Shown here: one piece after another, positions 22,836-30,886 of the stretch
Layout: each line of letters begins with the position of its first letter
How positions within the stretch are numbered: the first letter of the stretch is position 1
Assembly (NCBI GenBank): GCA_947625615.1
Contig: CANQPB010000001.1
Location: 81,669 to 145,668, forward strand
Source: an uncultured Clostridia bacterium
Lineage (GTDB): Bacteria; Bacillota; Clostridia; Oscillospirales; Ruminococcaceae
DNA: 64,000 nt
Reading direction: 5' to 3'
Translations under genes and position numbers: made by a program
Notes under the pieces: generated by a model
Databases searched by the model: none
Told to the model about the DNA's origin: nothing
Seen by the model: only the letters and a program-made list of their open reading frames with translations

Positions 22836-22872
22836 ATAAATAAGTCCTGCCTGAATGGCGGGACTTATTTAT
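22836..22872. terminator. Bidirectional terminator after bioY
   Basis: TAAATAAGTCCTGCCtgaatGGCGGGACTTATTTA, a ~15-bp stem with one G-U pair and A/T-rich flanks on both sides, so it could stop transcription in either direction. Confidence 0.8.
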
Positions 22873-22920
22873 AAGAAACCGGAGCATCTAATTAGGCGCT
22901 ATGTTTGCAGCCATACTCTA

Positions 22921-23116
22921 AAAGGGGACGCCCTCTCTTGCAGGACACAGTCGTGGAGCGTCCACCTCTTGCCAAAACTGTCCACCGGACAGTTTTGGCA
23001 ATTCACCCCTTGCGGAGCGCCTGATGTATAGGATTCCGCGACTGCGGTCGCGGCCAGAGGCTGCTCGCCTCTGGACTCTCGCAAGCCTTTTGAAAAAGTC
23101 TTGACCGAAAACTTTT
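22921..23116 (-). repeat. Repeat family A copy 2
   Basis: Read on the minus strand it starts AAAAGTTTTCGGTCAAGAC and contains the same modules as copy 1: the TTTTTCAAAA arm, CCAGAGGcgagcaGCCTCTGG, CCGCGACcgcaGTCGCGG and AAAACTGTCCggtGGACAGTTTT. It ends in a GGACGC...GCGTCC pair. It fills the gap between two converging operons; no gene is seen. Confidence 0.8.
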
Positions 23117-23132
23117 TCACGGCGTGCCGGGC

Positions 23133-24233
23133 TTACTGCATTACCTCACCGTTATTCAGCACGAGCGTGCTGTACAGGAAAAGCACGTCGGCGCCGTCGA
23201 AATCGACAAACTGCCCGAGGCGCGCGCTCGCAAGATACCGTATATCCACCAGCGTGACCTTCGAATATCCCTCGGCAAGAAGCGGGGCTATCGACGAGCC
23301 GAAGCTGTCGCGGAAAATTATCAGCTCGCCCTTATCTTTCGCCGCGGGGTTTTCCACCGTCATAAGCGAGCGGGGCCCGCTGAGAAAGATCTCATAGGGG
23401 TCGGTGCCGGAGGCGGCGTCAAAATCGTAAACTCCGCCGTAGGCGTCCGTCTCGAAATTATAGGCGGTCATGCCGTTTATAGCGGGGCTTTCAAGATATA
23501 TCAGGCTCTCCCCCTTAAGCGGCAGCGCCGACTGCCCGCTGTAAACTCCGTAAAAGGGCGCGTCGAGCGCTTTTTCGGTGTATTCGCCGCCTATCTCGGC
23601 GCCCATGGCCTCGGCGAGGGTGCGCGCAGTGTCGATTATTTTCTCCTGCCGCCAGTGGGTATCGGTGGTATAATAATCCGAGATGTCAAGCGTCGGGAAG
23701 ATGTCAATATACTCGGCAAAGGGGACGCTCTCGCGAAGCGTGTTCACCATTTTTTCGCTGTCAAGGCAGGGATATCCCGCATCGGGAGCCAAAAAGCAGT
23801 TTTTGTCGGGGATCACCGACAGAAAGACCTTACCGCCGCCGTCTTTGATATATTCGTCGTAGATATAGTTTATTTTATTAGAGACGTTTGTCAGCGCGGC
23901 CTCGTTTAAGGGGTATTCCAGCTTCGAGGCGTAGCCGTCCTTAAAATATATCCCGTTCGAATCGAGCTGCCAAAAGCCGTAATATTCGGCATAGGCCTTT
24001 ATCCTGCGGAAGCCGTCCCGCAGGGGGAACTGGTCGGCGGAATATTTTTCGAAATCGGACATGAATTTTCCGCTGACAAGGTTTTCCGCCGTGAGCTTAG
24101 GGGCCTGCGCAAGCCGTCTGCGCTCGCTCAGCGAGGTCTCGGCGTCGGGGGCGAAGATCCCCCATAGCGACAGCCCGAATATCCACAGCGCCGCCGTAAG
24201 GATAACGGCGATATTCTTTGTTTTTTGCGTCAT
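23133..24233 (-). CDS. DHHW-type (AlgX/AlgJ-like) polysaccharide acylation protein
   Basis: A 366-residue protein with an N-terminal membrane anchor (~7-28) and an extracytoplasmic SGNH-hydrolase-like domain. The motif YYTTDTHWRQE is the DxHW signature of the DHHW/AlgX group, which pass acyl groups from a membrane MBOAT protein to an exported polysaccharide. A GDSL-like ...IFRDSFGSSIAPLL block near residue 310 fits the catalytic serine. It follows the MBOAT gene by 11 bases with GGGAGG in between. The target polymer is not known. Confidence 0.82.
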   Translation of the reverse strand: MTQKTKNIAVILTAALWIFGLSLWGIFAPDAETSLSERRRLAQAPKLTAENLVSGKFMSDFEKYSADQFPLRDGFRRIKAYAEYYGFWQLDSNGIYFKDGYASKLEYPLNEAALTNVSNKINYIYDEYIKDGGGKVFLSVIPDKNCFLAPDAGYPCLDSEKMVNTLRESVPFAEYIDIFPTLDISDYYTTDTHWRQEKIIDTARTLAEAMGAEIGGEYTEKALDAPFYGVYSGQSALPLKGESLIYLESPAINGMTAYNFETDAYGGVYDFDAASGTDPYEIFLSGPRSLMTVENPAAKDKGELIIFRDSFGSSIAPLLAEGYSKVTLVDIRYLASARLGQFVDFDGADVLFLYSTLVLNNGEVMQ

Positions 24234-24244
24234 TGCCGTCCTCC

Positions 24245-25648
24245 CTAAAATCTGAAATACAAAAACGGATTGAACGAGCCGTCGGCGAGATATCCCGTCG
24301 AAACCGCCAGCATCAAAAGAAGCGCTGCCGGCTCGGCTATCATCATGATCTTTTTGCCGGCGCCGCCCTGCGAAATTTTTTCAACTATCCTCTTGGGCAG
24401 CGGGGTCGAGCCTATAATGCCGATTATAAGCAGCACGGCGTAGCTCCGCAGGAAATATACCGCCTCGCCGGAAACGAGGGGCAGGCCGCCGAGGCCGAAC
24501 AGCGAGCCTATGCTTTTAAACGCCTCACCCACCGACGGCGCGTCGAACAGCGTGAAGCTCACCGTCACGAAAAGTATCTTATAGATATGCGCCAAAAACT
24601 TCGATTTTTCGAGATACTTTAAATACCACAGCTTTTCGGCCACCAAAAGGGCGGCAAAGAAAAGTCCCCAGAGGATAAATGTCCAGTCGGCGCCATGCCA
24701 GAAGCCGGTCAAAAACCACACCGTCAGAATGTTCAGCAGCCAGCGCGGCTTTGAAACGCGGTTTCCGCCCATGGGAATGTACACATAGTCGCGGAACCAG
24801 CTCCCGAGCGTCATATGCCAGCGCCGCCAGAATTCGGTGCCGCTCTTTGAGATGAACGGATAGTTGAAGTTTTCGGGGAAATCGAAGCCGAATATCTTTC
24901 CGAGGCCTATCGCCATGTCGGAATAGCCGGAGAAATCGAAGTAGATGTGCACCGAATAGGCTATCGCGTATACCCACACAAAAAGCACCGATTTGTCGCC
25001 CGAGGCTTTGAACGCGTTTATAAGCTCGGCGAGCTGGTTTGCTATCAGCACCTTTTTTGCAAGGCCGATGACAAACCTGCGCGTGCCGAGGGCGATTTTT
25101 TCAACCGAATGACTCCTCCGGTCAAGCTGCGCGGCGATGTCGGTATAGCGGACTATCGGCCCGGCTATAAGCTGCGGGAACATCGCGACATAGGCGCCTA
25201 AGGTTATGGGATTTTTCTGCGCCGCCGCGTTCCCGCGGGAGACGTCTATCGTGTAGCTTAAAATCTGGAAGGTGTAAAAGCTTATTCCTATCGGCAAAAC
25301 TATCCCTAAAAGCGGCAGCGAAAGCCCGGTGACGGCGTTGAAATTCTTTATAAAGAAATCGGCGTATTTGCAGTATACCAAAAGTCCTATGCTGACCGCG
25401 CAGGAGAGCCCTGTGAAAAGCGCTTTGAGGCGCTTTTTTTCGCGGTATTTCTCTATAAGCAGCCCGAAGACATAGCCCTGGACTATGGCGGCTATCATAA
25501 AAACGGCAAAGCGAGGCTCGCCCCAGGCGTAAAACCCGAGGCTGAACACCAAAAGCACCGCGTTTTTAAGCGCCCGCGGAACTATGAAATATACCGCAAT
25601 TACCGTGGGCAGAAACCAATAGAGAAAGGGTATGCTTGAAAATACCAT
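24245..25648 (-). CDS. MBOAT family membrane O-acyltransferase (AlgI-like)
   Basis: A 467-residue polytopic membrane protein of the AlgI/PatA/DltB type. The conserved PIGISFYTFQILSYTIDV block, EFWRRWHMTLGSWFRDYVYIPMGG and the catalytic histidine motif TGFWHGADWTFILWG are all present. It moves acyl groups (usually acetyl) across the membrane for the adjacent DHHW protein. It starts two bases after the stop of the upstream lipoprotein gene, so the three genes form one operon. Confidence 0.92.
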   Translation of the reverse strand: MVFSSIPFLYWFLPTVIAVYFIVPRALKNAVLLVFSLGFYAWGEPRFAVFMIAAIVQGYVFGLLIEKYREKKRLKALFTGLSCAVSIGLLVYCKYADFFIKNFNAVTGLSLPLLGIVLPIGISFYTFQILSYTIDVSRGNAAAQKNPITLGAYVAMFPQLIAGPIVRYTDIAAQLDRRSHSVEKIALGTRRFVIGLAKKVLIANQLAELINAFKASGDKSVLFVWVYAIAYSVHIYFDFSGYSDMAIGLGKIFGFDFPENFNYPFISKSGTEFWRRWHMTLGSWFRDYVYIPMGGNRVSKPRWLLNILTVWFLTGFWHGADWTFILWGLFFAALLVAEKLWYLKYLEKSKFLAHIYKILFVTVSFTLFDAPSVGEAFKSIGSLFGLGGLPLVSGEAVYFLRSYAVLLIIGIIGSTPLPKRIVEKISQGGAGKKIMMIAEPAALLLMLAVSTGYLADGSFNPFLYFRF

Positions 25649-25650
25649 AA

Positions 25651-26256
25651 TTATCCGAGCTCGGGCACCGCGAAGGAAGCCGTGTTGTCTCCGCCGGCGG
25701 TGGACATATCCTCTTCGATAGCTACAACGGCTGCGTCGCCGTAAATCTCTACAGCCTTATCCTTAAAGGCGGTGACAAGGTCGTTGGCGCCGAAGACGTT
25801 TACCACAAGGCGGCTGCCTATCTTTATGACGTAAAGGGTCTCGGGCCAGCCGCACATATAGGCACGGTTCATAAGGCTGTCGCGTATGCCCTTGCAGACC
25901 TCGTCTATGTCGGCGTCCTCGGTGAGATGGTAGGCGCCGCAGGTAAAGGTGTTCGCGTTGAGCATGTGGCGCATCGAGGCCGCCTCGTCTATCATTGAGA
26001 TGTTCGCGGCGGGATAACCTATGCCGTTTTCAAGGTCTGAGCCGTCGCCGATGGCGTGCGGCCCGGGGGCGTTTTCAACGGCGGCGTCGTAGTCTCCGCC
26101 GAAGCTCATGAAGTGCTGATCCTCCGGCATGCCGTCCCATATTTCGGTGAGGACTTCAAGAGCGGTCTTGTCCACCTCGGGCAGGCCCTCGGCGCCGCAG
26201 CCGGCGAGCGCAAACAGCATTACCGCCGCTAAAATGACTGAAATGATTTTTTTCAT
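25651..26256 (-). CDS. Putative lipoprotein in the MBOAT/DHHW operon
   Basis: A 201-residue secreted lipoprotein: a basic start, a hydrophobic core and lipobox LAGC (Cys about residue 20). The mature part is acidic and I do not recognise its family. By position it is the first gene of the acylation operon, so it may assist polysaccharide modification at the cell surface, but that is inference. GGAG lies before the ATG, and a strong promoter is ~100 bases upstream. Confidence 0.75.
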   Translation of the reverse strand: MKKIISVILAAVMLFALAGCGAEGLPEVDKTALEVLTEIWDGMPEDQHFMSFGGDYDAAVENAPGPHAIGDGSDLENGIGYPAANISMIDEAASMRHMLNANTFTCGAYHLTEDADIDEVCKGIRDSLMNRAYMCGWPETLYVIKIGSRLVVNVFGANDLVTAFKDKAVEIYGDAAVVAIEEDMSTAGGDNTASFAVPELG

Positions 26257-26354
26257 GATGATTCTCCTTTTTTAAAGATTTTTTGCGTGTGCACATATAA
26301 TACGCTTTGAAAACGCAAAATATTGCGCCGGCAAAAAAATATTTTATCAATCGG

Positions 26355-26383
26355 ATTATACTATATAAGGAAGCAATTGTCAA
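26355..26383 (-). promoter_or_regulatory. Promoter of the lipoprotein-MBOAT-DHHW operon
   Basis: Minus strand TTGACA (26378-26383), 17-base spacer, TATAAT (26355-26360). Both hexamers are perfect. The ~95-base leader downstream is A/T-rich with no clear riboswitch. Confidence 0.82.
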
Positions 26384-26492
26384 TTCCAGTGACTTTCGTT
26401 TTGAGCTTTTGCCGGAAATTTTTCCGCCGGCGGAATTTTCTGACAGATTGGCGACGGCGGGGGAATTTTCCCTTCGCATTCTGCCCAAGCGA

Positions 26493-26510
26493 GGTTAGCC
26501 AAAGCTAACT
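26493..26510. promoter_or_regulatory. Iron-box-like operator 1
   Basis: GGTTAGCCAAAGCTAACT, an imperfect palindrome identical in pattern to the two boxes downstream. It lies upstream of the feo promoter, between the divergent units. Confidence 0.65.
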
Positions 26511-26556
26511 CTTTTTGTTCACCCCTCCAAAATTGAAAAAACAGGCATAAAACCTA

Positions 26557-26584
26557 TTGACAAAAGCATAAATCTGAATAAAAT
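26557..26584 (+). promoter_or_regulatory. Promoter of the feo operon
   Basis: TTGACA (26557-26562), 16-base spacer, TAAAAT (26579-26584). Operator 2 begins nine bases after the -10, covering the start of transcription, as expected for repression. Confidence 0.7.
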
Positions 26585-26592
26585 ATAACTGA

Positions 26593-26610
26593 GGTTAGCC
26601 GAGGCTAACC
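26593..26610. promoter_or_regulatory. Iron-box-like operator 2 over the feo start site
   Basis: GGTTAGCCGAGGCTAACC, a perfect 18-bp palindrome. The halves resemble the DtxR/IdeR consensus half-site (GGTTAG) but the spacing is wider than the classical 19-bp box, so the regulator is probably a DtxR-family metalloregulator rather than Fur (inference). Confidence 0.7.
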
Positions 26611-26638
26611 AAATCATTCCAACTAACCGGAGGCAGAT

Positions 26639-26851
26639 ATGATACCTTTGACTTATGCGGACGTGGGGTGCGAGCAGATCATAAAAAAGGTCGGCGGATC
26701 CCCCGATGTAAAAAAACATCTTGAAGACCTCGGCTTTAACGTCGGCGGGGCGGTAACGCCGGTATCCGAGATCGGCGGCAACCTTATTATAAAGGTGAAG
26801 GATTCGAGGATAGCGCTCAGCCGCGAAATGGCGCAGAGAATAATGGTTTAA
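26639..26851 (+). CDS. feoA: FeoA-family protein 1
   Basis: A 70-residue SH3-like FeoA protein, which acts at the cytosolic face with FeoB in ferrous iron uptake. It has the FeoA layout: HLEDLGFNVGGAVTPVSEIGGNLIIKVKDSRIALSREMAQRIMV, with the typical final RIALS block. GGAGG lies before the ATG. A stem-loop with a short T run follows directly after the stop, then operator 3, so its transcript may be partly uncoupled from the second feoA. Confidence 0.88.
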   Translation: MIPLTYADVGCEQIIKKVGGSPDVKKHLEDLGFNVGGAVTPVSEIGGNLIIKVKDSRIALSREMAQRIMV

Positions 26852-26871
26852 GGAAGCCTCGGCTTCCTTTT
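26851..26871 (+). terminator. Stem-loop between the two feoA genes
   Basis: AGGAAGCCtcGGCTTCCTTTT: a compact stem and short T run directly after the feoA1 stop. It probably attenuates rather than fully ends transcription. Confidence 0.55.
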
Positions 26872-26882
26872 CGCGGGCAGCG

Positions 26883-26900
26883 GGTTAGCTAAAGCTAACC
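26883..26900. promoter_or_regulatory. Iron-box-like operator 3 between feoA genes
   Basis: GGTTAGCTAAAGCTAACC, a perfect palindrome matching operators 1 and 2. No convincing -35/-10 pair is seen beside it, so it may block elongation or mark a weak second start. Confidence 0.65.
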
Positions 26901-26977
26901 TAAGCCGCGGCAAAAAGGCTTTCGCGCGGCCCGGGCGGCCGCCAAAGATAAAAATTTAAGACATCAGGAGGCAGCGA

Positions 26978-27199
26978 ATGAAAACACTGAGCGAAGTGAA
27001 GGTAGGCGAAACGGTGAAGGTCGTCCGGCTTCACGGCGAGGGCGCCGTCAAGCGCAGGATAATGGACATGGGAATAACCAAAGGCGTTGAGGTTTACGTC
27101 AGAAAGGTGGCGCCGCTGGGCGATCCCTTTGAGGTGAACGTGCGGGGCTACGAGCTCAGCCTAAGAAAGGCCGACGCCGAAATGATCGAAGTTGAATGA
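26978..27199 (+). CDS. feoA: FeoA-family protein 2
   Basis: A 73-residue FeoA protein with the family pattern KVVRLHGEGAVKRRIMDMGITKGVEV...GDPFEVNVRGYELSLRKADAEMI. It is closer to the classical FeoA consensus than the first copy. It lies 14 bases before feoB, and AGGAGG precedes its ATG. Tandem feoA genes before feoB are frequent in Clostridia. Confidence 0.92.
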   Translation: MKTLSEVKVGETVKVVRLHGEGAVKRRIMDMGITKGVEVYVRKVAPLGDPFEVNVRGYELSLRKADAEMIEVE

Positions 27200-27213
27200 A
27201 AGAGGTAGACAGC

Positions 27214-29682
27214 ATGGCAGTAACAATAGCCCTTGCGGGCAATCCTAACAGCGGCAAGACGACGCTTTTCAACGCTCTCACCGGCTCGAACCAGTTCGTG
27301 GGAAACTGGCCGGGCGTAACTGTGGAGAAAAAGGAGGGCAAGCTTAAAAAGCACGACGGCGTTACCGTCACCGACCTCCCGGGAATCTATTCCCTCTCGC
27401 CCTACACCCTTGAAGAGGTGGTCGCGAGAAACTATCTTATAAACGAGCGCCCCGACGCGATCTTAAACATCATCGACGGCACCAACCTTGAAAGAAACCT
27501 TTATCTGACAACACAGCTGATCGAGCTTGGTATCCCTGTCGTGGCGGCCGTCAACATGATGGACGTTGTGAGAAAGAACGGCGACAAAATCGACACCAAG
27601 GAGCTTGCAAAGCGCCTCGGCTGCAAAATCGTCGAAATTTCGGCCCTTAAGGGCGACGGCATCATGGAGGCGGCCGAGGCCGCGATAGAGGCGGCGGAGG
27701 AGAAAAAGCCGATTCCGCTGCACACGTTTTCCGGCGTTGTCGAGCACGCCCTCGCGCATATCGAGGAGGCAGCCGTGCACGATCTTCCCGCCGAGCAGCA
27801 GAGATGGTACGCAATCAAGATCTTCGAGCGGGATTCCAAAGCCATGGAGGCCCTGAATATCCCCGAAAACGTGCTTAAGCACATCGAGGAGGACATAAAA
27901 TCGGCCGAGGCCGAAATGGACGACGACGCGGAATCGATTATAACCAACGAGAGATATGTGTACATAGCCGAGCTTATAAAGGGCTGCTGCAAAAAGCGCA
28001 GCACCGGCAGCCTCACCGTCTCGGACAAAATTGACAGAATAGTCACAAACCGCTGGCTCGCCCTGCCCATCTTCGCGGTGGTAATGATAATAGTCTACTA
28101 CGTTTCGGTCACGACCGTCGGCAGCATAGCCACCGACTGGGCCAACGACGGAGTCTTCGGCGACGGCTGGCATTTCTTGGGGATAGGCACCGGCGCATAT
28201 GAGGAGGCCGCCGAGGAATACGGCGAGGCGGTAAACGCAATCGACGCCTTTGCGGGGCAGTACGGCGTTGAAGCGCCCGATCTTGAAACCGCCGACAAGG
28301 CCGCGGTCGACGAATTCGCGGCGCAGTTTGCCGCGGGCGACACCGCCGTTCTGAAAATCGTAGACGAGGAGACCCTCGCCGAGGACGAGGCGGTGTATTC
28401 CGGCGAAGACCTCGCGCTTGCGGGCACCACCCTTGAAAAATATTCCTTCGCGGAGCCCGATCCCGCCGACTACGGCCTCTGGATCCCCGGCATTCCTCCG
28501 CTTTTGGAATCCGCCCTCGACGCCATTCACTGCGCCGACTGGCTTAAGGGCCTGATTCTTGACGGCATTGTGGCCGGCGTGGGCGCGGTGCTCGGGTTTG
28601 TCCCGCAGATGCTGATTCTCTTTATCTTCCTCGCGTTTTTGGAGAGCTGCGGCTATATGGCGAGAATCGCTTTTGTCATGGACAGGATCTTCCGCAAATT
28701 CGGCCTTTCGGGAAAATCGTTCATACCCATGCTCATCGGCTCGGGCTGCGGCGTTCCGGGAATCATGGCCTCCCGCACGATTGAAAACGAGCGCGACCGC
28801 CGCATGACCATAATGACCACGACATTTATTCCCTGCGGCGCAAAGCTGCCCTTTATAGCGATGATCGCGGGGGCAATATTCGGCGGCGCCTGGTGGATAG
28901 CTCCCTTTGCCTACCTTTTGGGCGTATGCTCGATAATCGTCTCGGGAATCATACTCAAAAAGACAAAGATGTTTGCCGGCGACCCCGCGCCCTTTGTAAT
29001 GGAGCTTCCGGCCTACCACTGGCCGACGTTTTCAAACGTCATGCGCTCGATGTGGGAGCGCGGCTGGAGCTTCATCAAGAAAGCGGGCACGATAATCCTG
29101 CTCTCGACGATAGTCGTATGGTTCACCACCTACTTCGGCTTCATCGACGGCCGCTTCGGAATGCTCACCGAAGATCAGGTTGACCATTCGCTGCTGGCGA
29201 CGGTAGGCGGCGCTATCGCCTGGATATTCAAACCCCTCGGCTGGGGCAACTGGCAGGCCGCCGTCGCCTCGATAACCGGGCTTGTCGCAAAGGAAAACAT
29301 CGTCGGCACAATGGGTATCCTCTTCGGCGCGGAGGGCTCGGCCTATGCGGCAATCTCCGCGGCGTTCACCCGCTCAAGCGGCCTCTCGTTCTTGATATTC
29401 AATCTTCTTTGCGCGCCCTGCTTCGCGGCTATAGGCGCTATCAAGAGAGAGATGAACAGCGCAAAGTGGACTTGGTTCGCGATCGCCTACCAGTGCATAT
29501 TCGCCTACGCGATAGCGCTGATAGTCAACCAATTCGGGCTGTTGTTTGCGGGCTCTGCGAATATAGTCGGTCTGATTTTTGCGGTGCTGATAATTGCCGC
29601 GATGCTCTACATGCTGTTCAGGCCGTACAAAGAGGCCACTACGCTTGAGAAAAAGGTAAAGATATCCTCAAAATCGAAATAA
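27214..29682 (+). CDS. feoB: Ferrous iron transporter FeoB
   Basis: An 822-residue membrane transporter for Fe(II). The N-terminal G domain has G1 GNPNSGKT (residues 8-15), G3 DLPG and G4 NMMD; a helical GDI-like domain and two Gate-type membrane halves follow, with conserved GSGCGVPGIMASRT and PCGAKLPF. Between the first membrane helix and the PQMLILF segment there is an acidic insertion of roughly 100 residues (~309-430), longer than in common FeoB. The start at 27214 has AGAGG upstream; the track start 18 bases earlier overlaps the feoA stop. Confidence 0.96.
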   Translation: MAVTIALAGNPNSGKTTLFNALTGSNQFVGNWPGVTVEKKEGKLKKHDGVTVTDLPGIYSLSPYTLEEVVARNYLINERPDAILNIIDGTNLERNLYLTTQLIELGIPVVAAVNMMDVVRKNGDKIDTKELAKRLGCKIVEISALKGDGIMEAAEAAIEAAEEKKPIPLHTFSGVVEHALAHIEEAAVHDLPAEQQRWYAIKIFERDSKAMEALNIPENVLKHIEEDIKSAEAEMDDDAESIITNERYVYIAELIKGCCKKRSTGSLTVSDKIDRIVTNRWLALPIFAVVMIIVYYVSVTTVGSIATDWANDGVFGDGWHFLGIGTGAYEEAAEEYGEAVNAIDAFAGQYGVEAPDLETADKAAVDEFAAQFAAGDTAVLKIVDEETLAEDEAVYSGEDLALAGTTLEKYSFAEPDPADYGLWIPGIPPLLESALDAIHCADWLKGLILDGIVAGVGAVLGFVPQMLILFIFLAFLESCGYMARIAFVMDRIFRKFGLSGKSFIPMLIGSGCGVPGIMASRTIENERDRRMTIMTTTFIPCGAKLPFIAMIAGAIFGGAWWIAPFAYLLGVCSIIVSGIILKKTKMFAGDPAPFVMELPAYHWPTFSNVMRSMWERGWSFIKKAGTIILLSTIVVWFTTYFGFIDGRFGMLTEDQVDHSLLATVGGAIAWIFKPLGWGNWQAAVASITGLVAKENIVGTMGILFGAEGSAYAAISAAFTRSSGLSFLIFNLLCAPCFAAIGAIKREMNSAKWTWFAIAYQCIFAYAIALIVNQFGLLFAGSANIVGLIFAVLIIAAMLYMLFRPYKEATTLEKKVKISSKSK

Positions 29683-29691
29683 GGTGAATTT

Positions 29692-29862
29692 ATGGAATGG
29701 CTGAGTGAAAATCTGGGAACTATAGTCGCGCTGATAATTCTTGCGGCGGTGGTGGCGTGGATAGTCATATCGCTCGTAAAGGACAAAAAGGCAGGCAAAA
29801 GCTCCTGCGGCTGCGGCTGCGAAAACTGCGCCCTGCGCGGCAAATGCCACGGCGCAAAGTGA
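29692..29862 (+). CDS. FeoB-associated Cys-rich membrane protein
   Basis: A 56-residue ORF too short for the track. One N-terminal membrane helix (GTIVALIILAAVVAWIVISL) is followed by KDKKAGKSSCGCGCENCALRGKC, the Cys cluster of the FeoB-associated small membrane family (PF12669-like). It probably helps FeoB handle iron at the inner face. It starts nine bases after the feoB stop; AAGGTG serves as a weak ribosome site. It closes the feo operon. Confidence 0.88.
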   Translation: MEWLSENLGTIVALIILAAVVAWIVISLVKDKKAGKSSCGCGCENCALRGKCHGAK

Positions 29863-29905
29863 CCTAAGGCATCACGATACCTCATTTTATATACCTTGAC
29901 GGTTC

Positions 29906-29930
29906 GGGGGAGGACTTTTGTCCTCCCCTT
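29906..29930 (+). terminator. Terminator of the feo operon
   Basis: GGGGAGGACttttgTCCTCCCCTT, an ~8-9-bp perfect GC-rich stem; the T run is short. Confidence 0.65.
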
Positions 29931-29973
29931 GGACTTTAGGGGAGATTCGTTAATTTTTTGCGAGAGTTTCCGC

Positions 29974-30080
29974 TCCGCATGCATTATTTGAAATATTCAG
30001 ATGCGTCGCCGTAGGCGACACCTTGAAACTCTAACCTCTAATTTCTAACTTTTATCTTCTTAATGCGGCCGCATTAAGAT
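29974..30080. repeat. Repeat family B copy 2
   Basis: CCGCATGCATTAT..., then GTCGCCgtaGGCGAC, ACCTTGAAACTCTAACC, heptads (TCTAATT TCTAACT TTTATCT TCT) and the short palindrome AATGCGGCCGCATT. It resembles copies at 13021 and 40486 and again ends just upstream of a promoter (-35 at 30097). The rest of the 430-base gap 29863-30292 holds the feo terminator, the sigma promoter and leader hairpins. Confidence 0.78.
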
Positions 30081-30096
30081 TTTTTGCCGCAACGTC

Positions 30097-30125
30097 TTGT
30101 AATCTCCGGAAAAATAGTGTATAAT
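30097..30125 (+). promoter_or_regulatory. Promoter of the ECF sigma/anti-sigma unit
   Basis: TTGTAA (30097-30102), 17-base spacer, TATAAT (30120-30125). The ~165-base leader contains ACTGCaacaaaaacGCAGTTTTTT, which looks like an attenuator, and the stem CTATACAGAGgCC...GGCTCTGTATAG (about 30237-30270) just before the ribosome site. Confidence 0.75.
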
Positions 30126-30292
30126 AAGTTATCATAGCGCTTTATGCGCCCGAATATTCCGGCTTGTAATATTTTCCGGGTATTTTACGAAAAATAATTT
30201 TTTGAGACTGCAACAAAAACGCAGTTTTTTGACACTATCTATACAGAGGCCAAGCGAACGGCTCTGTATAGCCGCAAGCGAGGTGAGAAAAT

Positions 30293-30841
30293 TTGAAATC
30301 CGCCTTTTCCGATCTGGTAAAAAAGGCCTCACATGGGGACAGCGCAGCTTTTGCCGAGCTTTACTCGGCCGTCTACAAAGAGCTTTACTACTACGCCCTC
30401 TGCAACCTTAATTCCCCCGACGACGCCGCCGACGCCGTTTCGGACGCCGTTTTAGATGCATTCGTCGGAATAAAGAACCTTAAGAACGAGGACGCCTTCA
30501 AGGGCTGGATCATAAGAATTCTCACCGCCAAGATAAAGCGAAAGCAGGCGGAATACATCTCAGACCGCGAAAACCTCAGCTATCTCGATTCCGCAAGCGA
30601 CGACAATGACGACGACCGCTTAAGAGAGATCCCCGACCGCGAATCGAAATACGGCGGGATAGAGCTGCTCGAACATATTGAAAGCCTCAGTGAAAACGAA
30701 AAGATATGCTTCTCGCTGAACGCCATCTACGGCTACACCAGCGACGAAATAGCGGGTATCACCGGCATAAACGCCGCAACAGTGAGAACCCACCTTGCAA
30801 GAGGAAAAACTAAGCTGCGGCGTCTTTTGGAAGAATCTTAG
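30293..30841 (+). CDS. ECF-type RNA polymerase sigma factor
   Basis: A 182-residue sigma-70 family protein with only regions 2 and 4. Region 2 shows AAFAELYSAVYKELYYYAL and the promoter-melting AFKGWIIRILTAKIKRKQ; region 4 is LSENEKICFSLNAIYGYTSDEIAGITGINAATVRTHLARGKTKLRRLL. The linker is very acidic (SASDDNDDDRL). Start is TTG with GAGGTG eight bases upstream. The gene after it encodes a membrane protein of anti-sigma type, so an envelope signal response is likely. Confidence 0.92.
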   Translation: MKSAFSDLVKKASHGDSAAFAELYSAVYKELYYYALCNLNSPDDAADAVSDAVLDAFVGIKNLKNEDAFKGWIIRILTAKIKRKQAEYISDRENLSYLDSASDDNDDDRLREIPDRESKYGGIELLEHIESLSENEKICFSLNAIYGYTSDEIAGITGINAATVRTHLARGKTKLRRLLEES

Positions 30842-30886
30842 CTTTAAACACTGCTTTAAAAATATCCCTGAAAGGAGGACACCCCG

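Noticed and set aside
22824-23132. Transposable element remnants with coding capacity
   Set aside because: The segment is a bidirectional terminator plus repeat family A; no transposase fragment could be read in any frame.
27463-29019. 518-codon minus-strand ORF opposite feoB
   Set aside because: A shadow of the feoB reading frame; Arg/His/Gly-rich without recognisable motifs.
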